Shown here: one piece after another, positions 24,730 through 34,126 of the stretch | How the letters are laid out: each line of letters begins with the position of its first letter | Position numbering within the stretch: position 1 is the stretch's first letter | Origin: Williamsia herbipolensis | GTDB taxonomy: Bacteria; Actinomycetota; Actinomycetes; Mycobacteriales; Mycobacteriaceae | Direction: 5' to 3' | DNA length: 46,940 nt | Assembly (NCBI RefSeq): GCF_000964005.1 | Contig: NZ_JXYP01000037.1 | Location: forward strand, 1 to 46,940 | The notes under the pieces: model-generated | What the model was told of the DNA's origin: nothing | What the model saw: only the letters and a program-made list of their open reading frames with translations | The model's database searches: none | Made by a program: the position numbers and the translations under genes

Positions 24730-25596
24730 ATGAACCTAGCCGTACCTTCTGTTCAAACGAGACCTGGCATCCGGACACTCGCCGGAATAGCGAACGCAAC
24801 CACCGGAATTGCCGAGCAGGTGGGGCATGTCTTCACCTTTGTCATCGAAACGGTCATGGGACTCCGACACGTGGCGACCACATATCGGCGTCAGACGTTG
24901 CTCTACATACAAGAGTTCGCTTGGGGCCGTGGAGCGGTCTTAGTCGGCGGCGGCACGGCGATCGTTCTGGCCATCCTCGGTATTGCCGTCGGCGCGTCCA
25001 TCGGCATCCAGGGCTACGCGTCACTTGACCTGGTCGGGATGAGTTCATTGACCGGATTCTTGTCGTCGTACGCAAACACACGCGAACTCGCCCCGATTAT
25101 CGCGGCGATCGGATTCGCGGCTCAAGCGGGCTGCCGCTTGACCGCAGAGATCGGGTCGATGCGTATTGCTGAGGAGATCGATGCCCTGGAATCGATGGCC
25201 GTGCGTCCGATTCCTTTCGTAGTGAGCACGCGAGTGGTTGCGGCGGTGACCACAGTTATCCCGCTATACATCGTCACCCTCATTCTCGGGTATTTTGCCG
25301 CCAAACTGGTCGTCACCATCGGACGCGGACAATCGGGCGGCACCTACGATTTCTATTTCAATGAATTCCTTGTGCCACGCGATTTGTTGTTCTCAGTCAT
25401 CAAAGTGTTGGTATTCGTCGTTTCCGTTGTCATTATTCACAGCTACCAGGGCTATTACGCCACAGGCGGAGCAGAAGGAGTCGGTCGTGCCTCAGGCCGA
25501 GCGATTCGGAGCAGCCTCATCATCATCGTCGTCGAGGACATGGTGCTGACACTGTTGATGTGGGGCTTTGATTCAGGCGTCCGGATCTCAGGGTAG
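24730..25596 (+). CDS. yrbEB: YrbE/MlaE-family Mce permease B
   Basis: This 288-residue permease has the same architecture as YrbEA, with the ATPase-facing loop EEIDALESMAVRPIPFVVST and about six helices, ending in a hydrophobic LIIIVVEDMVLTLLMWGF. It starts at ATG 24730, nine bases after the yrbEA stop, and pairs with YrbEA as a heterodimer in the Mce complex. It is followed by mceA after 8 nt, the standard order yrbEA-yrbEB-mceA-F. Confidence 0.92.
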   Translation: MNLAVPSVQTRPGIRTLAGIANATTGIAEQVGHVFTFVIETVMGLRHVATTYRRQTLLYIQEFAWGRGAVLVGGGTAIVLAILGIAVGASIGIQGYASLDLVGMSSLTGFLSSYANTRELAPIIAAIGFAAQAGCRLTAEIGSMRIAEEIDALESMAVRPIPFVVSTRVVAAVTTVIPLYIVTLILGYFAAKLVVTIGRGQSGGTYDFYFNEFLVPRDLLFSVIKVLVFVVSVVIIHSYQGYYATGGAEGVGRASGRAIRSSLIIIVVEDMVLTLLMWGFDSGVRISG

Positions 25597-25604
25597 GGGT
25601 TCAG

Positions 25605-26639
25605 ATGGCTGTCTTCAAAGATCTATCCGGGCGTGCGCCGTCGCGCAAGAGCCAGGTCGTACGTGGCGTGGCTGTGCTGGTGGTGGTGATCATTGCGGGT
25701 TACTTCGTTGTCGACACCACGACGAAAGTCAACGCGGACAAGACTTTCACCTTGAACACCGATGTGATCGGCGATGGGTTGAAGGGCGGTTCGGAGGTCA
25801 AGTATCGGGGCCTGACCGTGGGGCGAGTGTCGAGTGTCAAAGTCGGCACCCGCGGCACGGCCGTGAAGATCGAATTCACCGGGGGAAACGGCGCCATACA
25901 TCCGAAGCAGGGTTTGTCGGTAAATTACACCTCCGCGAATGCTTTGGGGCCGACTGCTCTCGAGATCGTCGACCTGGGCGACGGAGCGCGGGTCCGAGAC
26001 GGAGGAGTGGTCAGCGTCTCGCGGGCGCAGACCGAGCAGACCTCGGTGTCGACCCTGATCCGCAAGATCTCAAACCTGGTCCAAGTTCTCGATCAACCGT
26101 CGTTCGAAGCGGTGACGAAGTTCATCGTCGATGACTCTCAGACATTCGCCGACACCGGTAAGTTGGCGTTCCAGATCGCACAGCTCACCCGCGATGTACA
26201 GAGACGACCTGTCGGTAAAGACCTTGCGATTGCTGCTGATTTGTCTCAAGGCATTGCGGATTTCATGAAGCCATTTATCCCGGGCGTATATCTCAACGTA
26301 GACATTGCTGAATTCTTCGGTAATCAGCGCGGCATCGACATCGCAAAGAGCAATCTGAAGGATACCGGCGAGGTGCTGTTCGGCGGACTCGGCGGCCTGT
26401 TGACGAAGAATTACGCGACGCTCAGCTCACTACTGGACGTAGGGCTTGATCTCGCACTTCCTGTTGCACGTTCTGCGTCGGGTCTGGTTCGGACCATGGA
26501 CTCGGTCCCGCAGATCCTTGACGGAATCGACAAGGCAACGCCGCGTGTCGACAACAAAGTGCAGCTGCAGGTCGCGCTGATTATTCGCACGTCGCCTGCT
26601 CTGCAGAGCGCGCTGGCGGCGGGAAGGGCTGTCAAATGA
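25605..26639 (+). CDS. mceA: Mce-family protein MceA
   Basis: This 344-residue protein has an N-terminal membrane anchor (about 22-38), an MCE domain (about 45-125, including LKGGSEVKYRGLTVGRVSSV) and a helical C-terminal part. The six Mce proteins of an operon assemble as a hexamer, forming a periplasmic tunnel for lipid substrates such as fatty acids or sterols. The stop overlaps the mceB ATG by 4 nt. The substrate of this particular operon cannot be read from the sequence, but the neighbouring oxidative lipid genes suggest a hydrophobic carbon source. Confidence 0.92.
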   Translation: MAVFKDLSGRAPSRKSQVVRGVAVLVVVIIAGYFVVDTTTKVNADKTFTLNTDVIGDGLKGGSEVKYRGLTVGRVSSVKVGTRGTAVKIEFTGGNGAIHPKQGLSVNYTSANALGPTALEIVDLGDGARVRDGGVVSVSRAQTEQTSVSTLIRKISNLVQVLDQPSFEAVTKFIVDDSQTFADTGKLAFQIAQLTRDVQRRPVGKDLAIAADLSQGIADFMKPFIPGVYLNVDIAEFFGNQRGIDIAKSNLKDTGEVLFGGLGGLLTKNYATLSSLLDVGLDLALPVARSASGLVRTMDSVPQILDGIDKATPRVDNKVQLQVALIIRTSPALQSALAAGRAVK

Positions 26640-27640
26640 CTATCAAGTCGTTGGTTCCCACGATTATGAGAATCCTGATTTTTGTTGTGGTGATCGGGCT
26701 ACTGACCTATGTGATCGTCGCCATTCTGGAGCCGGCTTCGCAGGATGGGAGTTCGGAACATTCCGCTGTATTCAGCGATGCGTCGGGCCTCAAGCCCCGC
26801 GACGGGGTGCGCTTGGCCGGCGTCAAGGTCGGATATGTGACGGCGGTCGATCTCAAGGGCGCCACTGCCGTTGTGCGATTCCAGCTGAACAAAGACATCA
26901 CAATCACTGACAAGACGAGTGCTGCGGTGCGGTACCAGAACCTCTTGGGCCAGCGATATGTCGAGCTCATCGGTGCGCAGCAGAACGACACACAAGGGTC
27001 GCTCACTCAGGTGGCCCTCGACAAAACCATTCCATCGTTTGACGTGTCGACGCTGTTCAACGGATTCAAACCCGTCTTTGACACGCTCAACGCCAACGAG
27101 ATCAACGAGTTGCAGGCCAATCTTCTTCGAGTCGCGCAAGGCGACGGTAGTGGGTTATCTCCGGTTCTCAAACAGGTCGAGAACATCACCGCCTACGGCA
27201 ACCAGCGATCTGAGATCATCACCAATATCGTGACCAGCCTCGGCCGGGTTTCCGATCAGCTGCGTGGACGATCGGCGCAGTTGGTAGAACTCGTCGACAA
27301 ACTGGGGTCGATTGTGGACGCCTTCAGCCGTGTCAGCGACCGGCTCCGGGCATCGCTCCGCGAGGTCAATCGGTCACTTGCCAATACCGTGAAGATCGGT
27401 GAGCAGTTCGAGTCGACGTACGACGACAGCTACGCGGTGATCTACCAACGATTGCTGCGTGAGCCGGGTGATTCACAACGACTTCTCAATGGAGCAGTTC
27501 TGCTGAAGCCGGTCCTCGACGCATTGGCCGGTGCAACCCGCGCGACCACGTCCGAGGCGAAATGTTCCGGTAGTCCGCTCACCTTGCCCAGAACCGCCCA
27601 GATCGCGTTGATGGGCCAGCGATTGGTTGTGTGCCAGTGA
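26636..27640 (+). CDS. mceB: Mce-family protein MceB
   Basis: This 334-residue Mce subunit has an N-terminal helix (IMRILIFVVVIGLLTYVIV), the MCE domain with FSDASGLKPRDGVRLAGVKV, and a coiled C-terminal region. It starts at ATG 26636, overlapping mceA, and its stop overlaps the GTG of mceC. The C-terminus has two Cys residues (AKCSGSP and LVVCQ) that could form a disulfide in the periplasm. Confidence 0.92.
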   Translation: MTIKSLVPTIMRILIFVVVIGLLTYVIVAILEPASQDGSSEHSAVFSDASGLKPRDGVRLAGVKVGYVTAVDLKGATAVVRFQLNKDITITDKTSAAVRYQNLLGQRYVELIGAQQNDTQGSLTQVALDKTIPSFDVSTLFNGFKPVFDTLNANEINELQANLLRVAQGDGSGLSPVLKQVENITAYGNQRSEIITNIVTSLGRVSDQLRGRSAQLVELVDKLGSIVDAFSRVSDRLRASLREVNRSLANTVKIGEQFESTYDDSYAVIYQRLLREPGDSQRLLNGAVLLKPVLDALAGATRATTSEAKCSGSPLTLPRTAQIALMGQRLVVCQ

Positions 27641-28635
27641 GATCCGTGTTCAATTCCAACCGACCGCACAATCGGCCCGAACGCGGACGGAACCTAATCG
27701 TGGCAGGCGTGCTGGCTCTGCTTCTGGTCGTCGGTCTCGTGATCGCCGGCGTCACCTACGTCATGCCTCCTGGGCAACGAACCCTGTCGGCACAGCTGAT
27801 CAATACAGGCGGCTTGAAGTCCGGTGATCAAGTCCGCATTGCCGGTATCCGTAAGGGCAAGGTCTCGGCGGTGGATCTGACCGGGACGTTCATCACCGTC
27901 AAGTTTCGGCTCGACGACGCGATTCCAGTTCGGTCGAACGCCACGGCGAACGTCCGTCTGGTGACGCCGATCGGCGGGCGGGTCCTGGACCTGAATCCAG
28001 GATCGGGATCGCAGAAGTTGTCGGGACCGATACCTCTTGTGCAGACATCGAGTACCTACGATATTTCCGACACGCTCGAAACCACCACACCGATTTTTCG
28101 CGACGTCAAAGCAGTTGATCTGCGCAAGACAGCCGACCTGTTGCAAAAGGCGTTCTCCGACGGAAACACGAACCTCCCAGACGCTTTACGCAACACCAGT
28201 AGCCTGGTCGATCTGCTCGAGCGACAGTACGGTCAGCTCGACAGTGCTGTCTCGCTCTCTGACGAGTACGTCAAGGCGCTCGCCGACCGCAAGCAGGTGC
28301 TGGTCGACTTTCTGCGCCAGCTGAGTTTCCTCGCGAGCACACTCGGCCCTGACATCCAGAACGTGCGGGATGGATTTGACTATTTGCGGCGCTTGTTCAA
28401 ACTCCTCACCAGGCCGCTGGTTGCATATCAAGACGGGATCGAACCGTCGGTTCAGCAGTTCAAGAAGCTGCTCGACAATGTTGCAACTGGGTTGCCGGGG
28501 TATTCGAACGCGCTGACACAAGTCGACCAGATCTCGCGTCAACTCGGGATCCTGCTCGACGCGCCCGTCAGCGCACCGACCCCTCAGAAGCCCCAATTAC
28601 GTATGTGTATCCCGACTGGTGAGGACAAATGTTGA
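27637..28635 (+). CDS. mceC: Mce-family protein MceC
   Basis: The product of about 332 residues has an N-terminal helix (GVLALLLVVGLVIAGVTYV), the MCE domain with INTGGLKSGDQVRIAGIRKG and a helical tail. GTG 27637 is preferred because it overlaps the mceB stop as GTGA; GTG 27631 is in frame as well. It ends LRMCIPTGEDKC, again with two cysteines near the C-terminus as in MceB. The stop overlaps the start of mceD by 7 nt. Confidence 0.9.
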   Translation: MRSVFNSNRPHNRPERGRNLIVAGVLALLLVVGLVIAGVTYVMPPGQRTLSAQLINTGGLKSGDQVRIAGIRKGKVSAVDLTGTFITVKFRLDDAIPVRSNATANVRLVTPIGGRVLDLNPGSGSQKLSGPIPLVQTSSTYDISDTLETTTPIFRDVKAVDLRKTADLLQKAFSDGNTNLPDALRNTSSLVDLLERQYGQLDSAVSLSDEYVKALADRKQVLVDFLRQLSFLASTLGPDIQNVRDGFDYLRRLFKLLTRPLVAYQDGIEPSVQQFKKLLDNVATGLPGYSNALTQVDQISRQLGILLDAPVSAPTPQKPQLRMCIPTGEDKC

Positions 28636-29699
28636 GACGAGGATCGAGATCGTGGCTGGTTCCCACCGCTGTCGTGGTGGCTGTCCTGGTCGCGGTTGTG
28701 GGTGGGGTCGTCGGCCGCTCCGCTTCCGACGGCAACACACGCACGATGTGCGCGATCTTCAGCGACGCCTCCGGTCTATTCAACGGGAACGCAGTTGCGA
28801 TGCTCGGTAAAAAGATCGGAAGCGTCACAAAGGTCGCGCAAAACAACGATGACGGTGGACGCGGGGTTCGCGTCGACATGAAGGTCGACAAGAACGTTCC
28901 GCTCCCCACGGACGTGGGTCTCACGTTGGTGTCGACGTCAATCGTCACCGAGCGGCAGATCGAGTTCACAAAGCCCTACGCCGGTGGAGCCCGCTACAAC
29001 GGAATGCAGTGTGTCCCTCTGGCCAACACGAGAACCCCGCTAGGAATCAGTCAGACGCTCGAGTCCTTGAGTAGTCTGTCTGATGATCTCGTCAAGGACA
29101 ATGGCCGGAACACTGATGCCGTTCTGCAGTCGCTCAATCTTGTCGCCCGCAATTTGAATGGGTCCGACGGAGATATCTCGTCAATCATCAAGAATTCCGC
29201 GGCGTTGATAAACGATCCGGCAAAGCGGGACGGTCAGATCAGGCGTATTGTCGGAAATCTCGCCACACTCACCGGAGTGGCAACCGATAATTCTGCACAA
29301 GTCACGGCCCTGTTCGACCATTTCGTAGAAGCCATCCAGGTCATCGTTGCCTTCGGCCAGACGTTTGGCGCTGCCGTCGAATATGCGGGCGTATTCGTGC
29401 CGATTCTGTCCCGGCTGTCGACCGACTTCGGCCCGCCCATCTTTGCGATCGGTGACGCCGCGGTACCGCTGATCGCCAAGGCTGGCGATCAGCTGAACCT
29501 TGTGGCCGCTTCCGCGGCGCGCACTGCGGACCTCATCGTCAAATATCCTGATTCGCAATCCATCCTGAAGGCGTTCGCCGTGTCGTTGCCGCTCCGTCAG
29601 GTTGTGGGTGCGTGCAACAGTCGGGCGGCAGCAGACGTTTGCGCTCCCGGCGGAGCCTCCGCCGCAGTATCTTCGTTGATGGGTGGAGTACCGCGATGA
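28629..29699 (+). CDS. mceD: Mce-family protein MceD
   Basis: This 356-residue Mce subunit has an N-terminal helix (VVVAVLVAVVGGVVG) and an MCE domain beginning at about residue 38 with CAIFSDASGLFNGNAVAML. The domain contains a longer charged insertion (NNDDGGRGVRVDMKVDKN). A long helical C-terminal region follows. ATG 28629 overlaps mceC, and its stop overlaps the mceE ATG as ATGA, so translation is coupled throughout the operon. Confidence 0.9.
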   Translation: MLRRGSRSWLVPTAVVVAVLVAVVGGVVGRSASDGNTRTMCAIFSDASGLFNGNAVAMLGKKIGSVTKVAQNNDDGGRGVRVDMKVDKNVPLPTDVGLTLVSTSIVTERQIEFTKPYAGGARYNGMQCVPLANTRTPLGISQTLESLSSLSDDLVKDNGRNTDAVLQSLNLVARNLNGSDGDISSIIKNSAALINDPAKRDGQIRRIVGNLATLTGVATDNSAQVTALFDHFVEAIQVIVAFGQTFGAAVEYAGVFVPILSRLSTDFGPPIFAIGDAAVPLIAKAGDQLNLVAASAARTADLIVKYPDSQSILKAFAVSLPLRQVVGACNSRAAADVCAPGGASAAVSSLMGGVPR

Positions 29700-30736
29700 T
29701 CAGGGGCATTCGGTTACGACGGGGATTGCCGATCCTCATGTCAGGGGTCTCCGTCGTGCTGGTAGTGACGTCGTGTGGCATCAACGCGGACAACCCGCCG
29801 TCGTTCAATACTTCCGGTAGCCGCGGGTACAGCATCGGCATGGAGTTTACGAGTGCGCTGAATCTCCCCGCGCAGGCGAAGGTTCTTTCAAATGGTGCAG
29901 ATATCGGGACGGTCAAGGACGTCACCTACGAGAACGGACACGCACTGGTCCGGGCTCAGCTCACGTCAGATTCGCGACTTCCCGCCGATTCCCGTGCTGA
30001 GTTGAGGCAGGACACTCTACTGGGTGAGATCTATGTCTCGATTCTTCCGCCTAGCGATCCGACGACCGCCGACATGTTGAGATCCGGCTCCGTCATCCCG
30101 CTGTCCCGAACCGAGCCGGCGGCCAATGTCGAGGACGTGATGCGCGGCATGGCCAACGTCTTGGGCGGAGGCGAGCTGTCGAAGGTCCACACGGCGATCT
30201 CAACGCTCAACACCGCGTTCCCCAAGAGTCCAGAGCAGTTCGACACGCTATATCGGACCACGCTCGCCACGTTGTCGGAGGTCTCGTCGAACACGGACAA
30301 GCTCGACGTGGTATTGACCTCCGCCAACCGAACGCTGAAAGTTGTGTTATCGGACCCCGCCGCGTTGGATCGCGTGCTCATCAAGGGTGGGAAAAATTTC
30401 TACGGACTGGGTTACACCCTCATCGACGTCGCGCTCCTCATCGCGAATCTGCGCGACTTTTCTACGGCGGCCGGTGCAATCGTCGACCCTGAGAACTCGC
30501 GGATCGTGCCATCGGTGGCTGCCATAGCCCCCGTTGTCCGTTCGCTGGCGAATTCGGATATCTACTCTGCAGCTGTCACCGAGCAAGCGACCCGCGTCAT
30601 CCGCGACAAGCTGATCCCGTTCGTCGGCTCACCGAACGTCAACGTGTCCGGAATTTCCGTCGACAACCGTGACCTCGCTCGCCGCGATGCCAGCTCGTTC
30701 ATCACAGTCTTGAAATCGATCGGAATGCTGCCATGA
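29696..30736 (+). CDS. mceE: Mce-family lipoprotein MceE
   Basis: The frame is open from 29612, but ATG 29696 overlaps the mceD stop and places a lipoprotein signal at the N-terminus: RLRRGLPILMSG, then VSVVLVVTSC, with the Cys in lipobox position. This is the LprN/MceE lipoprotein, the one lipidated subunit of Mce complexes. The MCE domain follows (SALNLPAQAKVLSNGADIGT). The protein has about 346 residues and ends next to mceF with an ATGA overlap. Confidence 0.92.
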   Translation: MIRGIRLRRGLPILMSGVSVVLVVTSCGINADNPPSFNTSGSRGYSIGMEFTSALNLPAQAKVLSNGADIGTVKDVTYENGHALVRAQLTSDSRLPADSRAELRQDTLLGEIYVSILPPSDPTTADMLRSGSVIPLSRTEPAANVEDVMRGMANVLGGGELSKVHTAISTLNTAFPKSPEQFDTLYRTTLATLSEVSSNTDKLDVVLTSANRTLKVVLSDPAALDRVLIKGGKNFYGLGYTLIDVALLIANLRDFSTAAGAIVDPENSRIVPSVAAIAPVVRSLANSDIYSAAVTEQATRVIRDKLIPFVGSPNVNVSGISVDNRDLARRDASSFITVLKSIGMLP

Positions 30737-31689
30737 CCCGAGGTGCGCGACTCTCTGCGCTGGCCCTGTTCGTCGTCCTCGTTGTGGGCCTCACCTACCT
30801 CGTTGTCGTCGTCGCTCGCATCAACCCGGCGCGGTCGGACTATTCGCTGACGGCATACATAGACGCCTCCGGAGGCCTCTTGGACACCTCGCCGGTGATG
30901 CTGCAGGGACTGCCGGTGGGGAAGGTCACCGCGATCCACGCATCGGACAGCGGTCTCAAGGTGGACATGAGCGTCGAGACCGGAACGAAGATCGCGCGAA
31001 ACAGCGTAATGACAATAGAGAATCTGTCGGTAGCGGGCGAACAATACGTCAACTTCATACCTGCCGATTCGACCGCTGCCGGATTTTATGGCAGCGGCGA
31101 CGTGGTGCCGCCCACCGCTGTTCACGTCTATCCGTCGGTTCCACAGGTGCTGCCCAAACTGTCATCGGTTGCGGACGCACTAGATCCCACCGCAATCGAA
31201 TCCATCAACAAGACCGTGTCGCAAGCGGTGGACGGTCGGCAAGCGGACCTGGCCACGATCGGTGACATGATGGGTCGCCTTGTCGACTTCGTGGGCAAAG
31301 ACGGTGCCGTTCGGGTGACCGCGGACAACGCGGAGTTCTTGCTCGGATTGCTGTCGAACGCCGGCGACGTTCTCAGTGCCGCAACCGTCGAGACGCCGGC
31401 AGCAGTCGGCGGGTTGGCGCGAATCCAGCGGGCGTTCATCAAGTTCTCGGCGACGTCATATGACAAATGGCCTCCCATCCTGAAGCTCGTCACAAAGTTG
31501 AACAGTTACCTGCAGATCCTCCAGCCCGATCTGGTGGCCATCACCAGAGCTGTCAAACCGGCAACGGCCAAGGTCGCGAACACCTATGTCGACTTCGGAT
31601 CGATCGGCGACCTTCTTTCGCGTACATTCCCGACGTCGAAACCGGGAAGCGCGCAGATTCCGATCAACGCGTTACCGTCACCGCGGTGA
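30733..31689 (+). CDS. mceF: Mce-family protein MceF
   Basis: This 318-residue last Mce subunit has an N-terminal helix (SALALFVVLVVGLTYLVVVV) and an MCE domain with YIDASGGLLDTSPVMLQGLP. The C-terminal region ends in a polar tail (SKPGSAQIPINALPSPR), shorter than in many MceF proteins, which often exceed 400 residues. The stop codon shares its A with the ATG of the next gene. Confidence 0.9.
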   Translation: MTRGARLSALALFVVLVVGLTYLVVVVARINPARSDYSLTAYIDASGGLLDTSPVMLQGLPVGKVTAIHASDSGLKVDMSVETGTKIARNSVMTIENLSVAGEQYVNFIPADSTAAGFYGSGDVVPPTAVHVYPSVPQVLPKLSSVADALDPTAIESINKTVSQAVDGRQADLATIGDMMGRLVDFVGKDGAVRVTADNAEFLLGLLSNAGDVLSAATVETPAAVGGLARIQRAFIKFSATSYDKWPPILKLVTKLNSYLQILQPDLVAITRAVKPATAKVANTYVDFGSIGDLLSRTFPTSKPGSAQIPINALPSPR

Positions 31690-32408
31690 TGAAACTGAAC
31701 ACTGCGACCCCGGCCGCAGCGCAAGAAAGGCCTCACATGACAGACCACGAACAATCGAGTGTGGGAACGCCTCCCGCACAGAGCACCGAGTCGGAGAGCA
31801 CACCAGGTTCAAACGTGGTGGTGAGCGAGCCCGTCGACACGGTCGACGATCCCATTCGCGAAACGGCGGACCGTGACGCCGTTGCCGCAAAAAAGCCGCG
31901 GCGATACCTCACGGCGCGTGCTCGCGGCGCGATCGCGATTGTCCTGATCGTGGTCTTAGCGGTGCTGGCAGGTGTGTTCGCCTACCTGTACGTCGACGCC
32001 GACGATGTGAATTCCGCCAAAGATGCCGAGGCCACCCAGCGCGCACAGGCAGCCGCCGCGGCAGCGGACTACACCACGAAATCACTGACGTACAGCTACC
32101 AGAACACCGACGCCTTCTTCGCGGCAGTGAAGACGAATGCCGGCGACGCCCTGGTCAAGCGGTACGACGAGGTCCGTTCGACGTTGACCCAGATAATGCA
32201 GCAAGCCCAGGTGCAGGCCACCGGCCGCGTTCTCGCGACGAGCGTCACGGGGAAGACCGACGGGAACTACACGGTGATGGTCTTCGCGAACCAGAAGACC
32301 CAGAATGTACAGAATACTCAACCAAGCGAATTGCCGACGTTGCTGAAAGTGGTGGTTACGAAGAGTGGTGAGGGCTGGCAGATCCTGGATTACGGTCCGC
32401 CCTCGTAA
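31689..32408 (+). CDS. Mce-associated membrane protein
   Basis: This protein of about 239 residues has a hydrophilic, acidic N-terminus, a single membrane helix (about 75-98; IAIVLIVVLAVLAGVFAYLY) and a periplasmic NTF2-like domain, the layout of Mas proteins that stabilise Mce complexes. ATG 31689 overlaps the mceF stop as TGATG. ATG 31737 is a good alternative because AGAAAGG lies just before it. Only one such gene is present here, whereas mce operons usually carry two to four. Confidence 0.85.
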   Translation: MKLNTATPAAAQERPHMTDHEQSSVGTPPAQSTESESTPGSNVVVSEPVDTVDDPIRETADRDAVAAKKPRRYLTARARGAIAIVLIVVLAVLAGVFAYLYVDADDVNSAKDAEATQRAQAAAAAADYTTKSLTYSYQNTDAFFAAVKTNAGDALVKRYDEVRSTLTQIMQQAQVQATGRVLATSVTGKTDGNYTVMVFANQKTQNVQNTQPSELPTLLKVVVTKSGEGWQILDYGPPS

Positions 32409-32567
32409 AGGACGCGGGGTGACCCGGCTGAAATTCAAAATGAAGAGCGCCATACAAAGGAGGGTGAGGCGCCGTTGCGCTAGATAGCGAAGATTTCCGG
32501 GTGTCCGAGGGCAGTGTGCATCGCGGCCTGAACCGTTCAACGCCACGAATAAGCCAGAGTGGGGGCA

Positions 32568-33953
32568 CTACCGGCGATCATCTGGGCCGTTCGTTTCACA
32601 TTGGACGAAGCTGCGGCCAGCCCCTTGCTCAACCGCAGCTCGACAGTGACGACGTCGCTGACGGTATCGATGCGCTTGTTCGGTTGACGGTGAGTCATCT
32701 CGTTCTGCCTGCCGGTGATAGTGATGCCACCGGTCGGCAGATCTCGCGGGTTGCCCTGCGCTATCTGGGACTCGAGGAACCGCTCGCCACCCTTGACGTC
32801 TGAGGCCGTGTCGTCTCACGGCGCCGGCCGGTGTCCCGCCGTGCCGTCCCCAGGTATGCCCACGGCCCCCTTGATCGCAGGCGTAGGGGATCGATCCGGG
32901 GCTGGGCCGTCGGTGCCGTGCGTGACGGAGCTCGCTGGGAGAGTAACCGGTCAAGCGCTTGAATGCGTGCGAGAAGTTAGTCAGATCGCTGTAACCGAGT
33001 TCGAGCGCGATCTGGGTAGCGGACATGGATCGGGTCAATAGGAGCCGCATGGCGAAATCGCGAAGACAGGACTGTTGCAACTCGCGAAAAGTGGTCCCCT
33101 CTGCGGAAAGTTTCCGCTTCAGAGTGCTCGTTGATACGGACAATTCGCCGGCCACCCACTGACTACTCCGCTGCCCAGGTGCCGTTTCGATTAAAAGTCT
33201 CACCTGCTCCGAGACTGACGTTGTGCCTTCCCGTTGCTCGAGTGTGTGCTTCAATTCAGCGATCGCGAGCCGGTAGGCGAGGGGGTCGGAAAATCGACAC
33301 ACATCGTCAAGCGTGTCCGCGGGAACGTGCAGATACGACATTGGAGCGTCAAAGAACAAGCGCCCGGCAAGCGCTGAGTCGTCCTTGGTACCTGGCAGCG
33401 CGACGGGCGCCGGCCAACTCACGTGAAGGCTCACGGTTGGCGCGCCACCGGCGAGCATGTCCAGCACTCGCAACAACGCGGCCCCGCTGTAGGTGACCGC
33501 TAAACAGTCGAGTGCCCAATCGCCGGTAATTCCGGTAAGCCAGACCGTCAGGCCCTGAGAGTCCCAATGGAAGTGTGGACGTAGGGCTGTCGAGATCACC
33601 GGCAGGTAGGCGAGCAGTTCGACGACCTCGGTGATCGAGCCTGCACTGACCAACGGCACACTCAAGGCCCCGAACGACGTCAGCCGGGCCTGTTCTGCAA
33701 AAGCCAAACCCAATCGGGTTGCCTGATCGCTGTCGAGTTCTGGGTAGGCCTGTCTGAACCACCGCAACGGCGCCGGGGTATCACGCTGGAGAAGGGTCGC
33801 CTCGTCGACCCCTTCGGACCGCATGATGCTGCGCAGTCGCGCGACCGCGACCGGATCGAGCGCAGGACTCTGCAGCATCTGGACGAATACGAATGGGGGT
33901 ACTCCCTCGTCGTTGAGGTTCACGATCGTCCTTTGAGCTGAATCCACAAGCAT
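32568..33953 (-). CDS. AraC-family regulator (VirS/OruR type) with an odd C-terminal extension
   Basis: The first 345 residues are a normal protein of this subfamily: an N-terminal sensing domain (about 25-215) and a C-terminal double HTH from WVAGELSVSTSTLKRKLS to LELGYSDLTNFSHAFKRLTG. After about residue 350 come about 110 residues rich in Arg, His and Gln that look like out-of-frame translation. A different minus-strand frame in the same stretch is open and protein-like. The extension may therefore be a fusion scar or result from a small indel. VirS-type proteins activate lipid-oxidising operons such as mymA, so control of the rightward lipid genes is likely. Confidence 0.85.
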   Translation of the reverse strand: MLVDSAQRTIVNLNDEGVPPFVFVQMLQSPALDPVAVARLRSIMRSEGVDEATLLQRDTPAPLRWFRQAYPELDSDQATRLGLAFAEQARLTSFGALSVPLVSAGSITEVVELLAYLPVISTALRPHFHWDSQGLTVWLTGITGDWALDCLAVTYSGAALLRVLDMLAGGAPTVSLHVSWPAPVALPGTKDDSALAGRLFFDAPMSYLHVPADTLDDVCRFSDPLAYRLAIAELKHTLEQREGTTSVSEQVRLLIETAPGQRSSQWVAGELSVSTSTLKRKLSAEGTTFRELQQSCLRDFAMRLLLTRSMSATQIALELGYSDLTNFSHAFKRLTGYSPSELRHARHRRPSPGSIPYACDQGGRGHTWGRHGGTPAGAVRRHGLRRQGWRAVPRVPDSAGQPARSADRWHHYHRQAERDDSPSTEQAHRYRQRRRHCRAAVEQGAGRSFVQCETNGPDDRR

Positions 33954-34126
33954 CTGACTCTAGTGAACATAGCCCTTGGTCTCGTCCGCCACGAGAATTT
34001 ACTCAGACCCCGAACCGGGGATTCGGGTACCAACTCGACGAGTGGTGGCGTTCTCGGGTTTAACCACCCGGAACCCGTTCCAGTCAGTGGCGACGTCGGT
34101 TGCCGTAGTAAACAAAGTGAGGACAC

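Noticed and set aside
23844-25028. 394-codon plus-strand frame covering yrbEA and part of yrbEB
   Set aside because: Its translation is Arg/His-rich and without membrane helices; the frames of the two permeases explain the region.
34008-34020. CCCCG-AAC-CGGGG inverted repeat between the AraC-type and acyl-CoA dehydrogenase genes
   Set aside because: Five-base arms made only of G and C are common by chance in this DNA; there is no further support.
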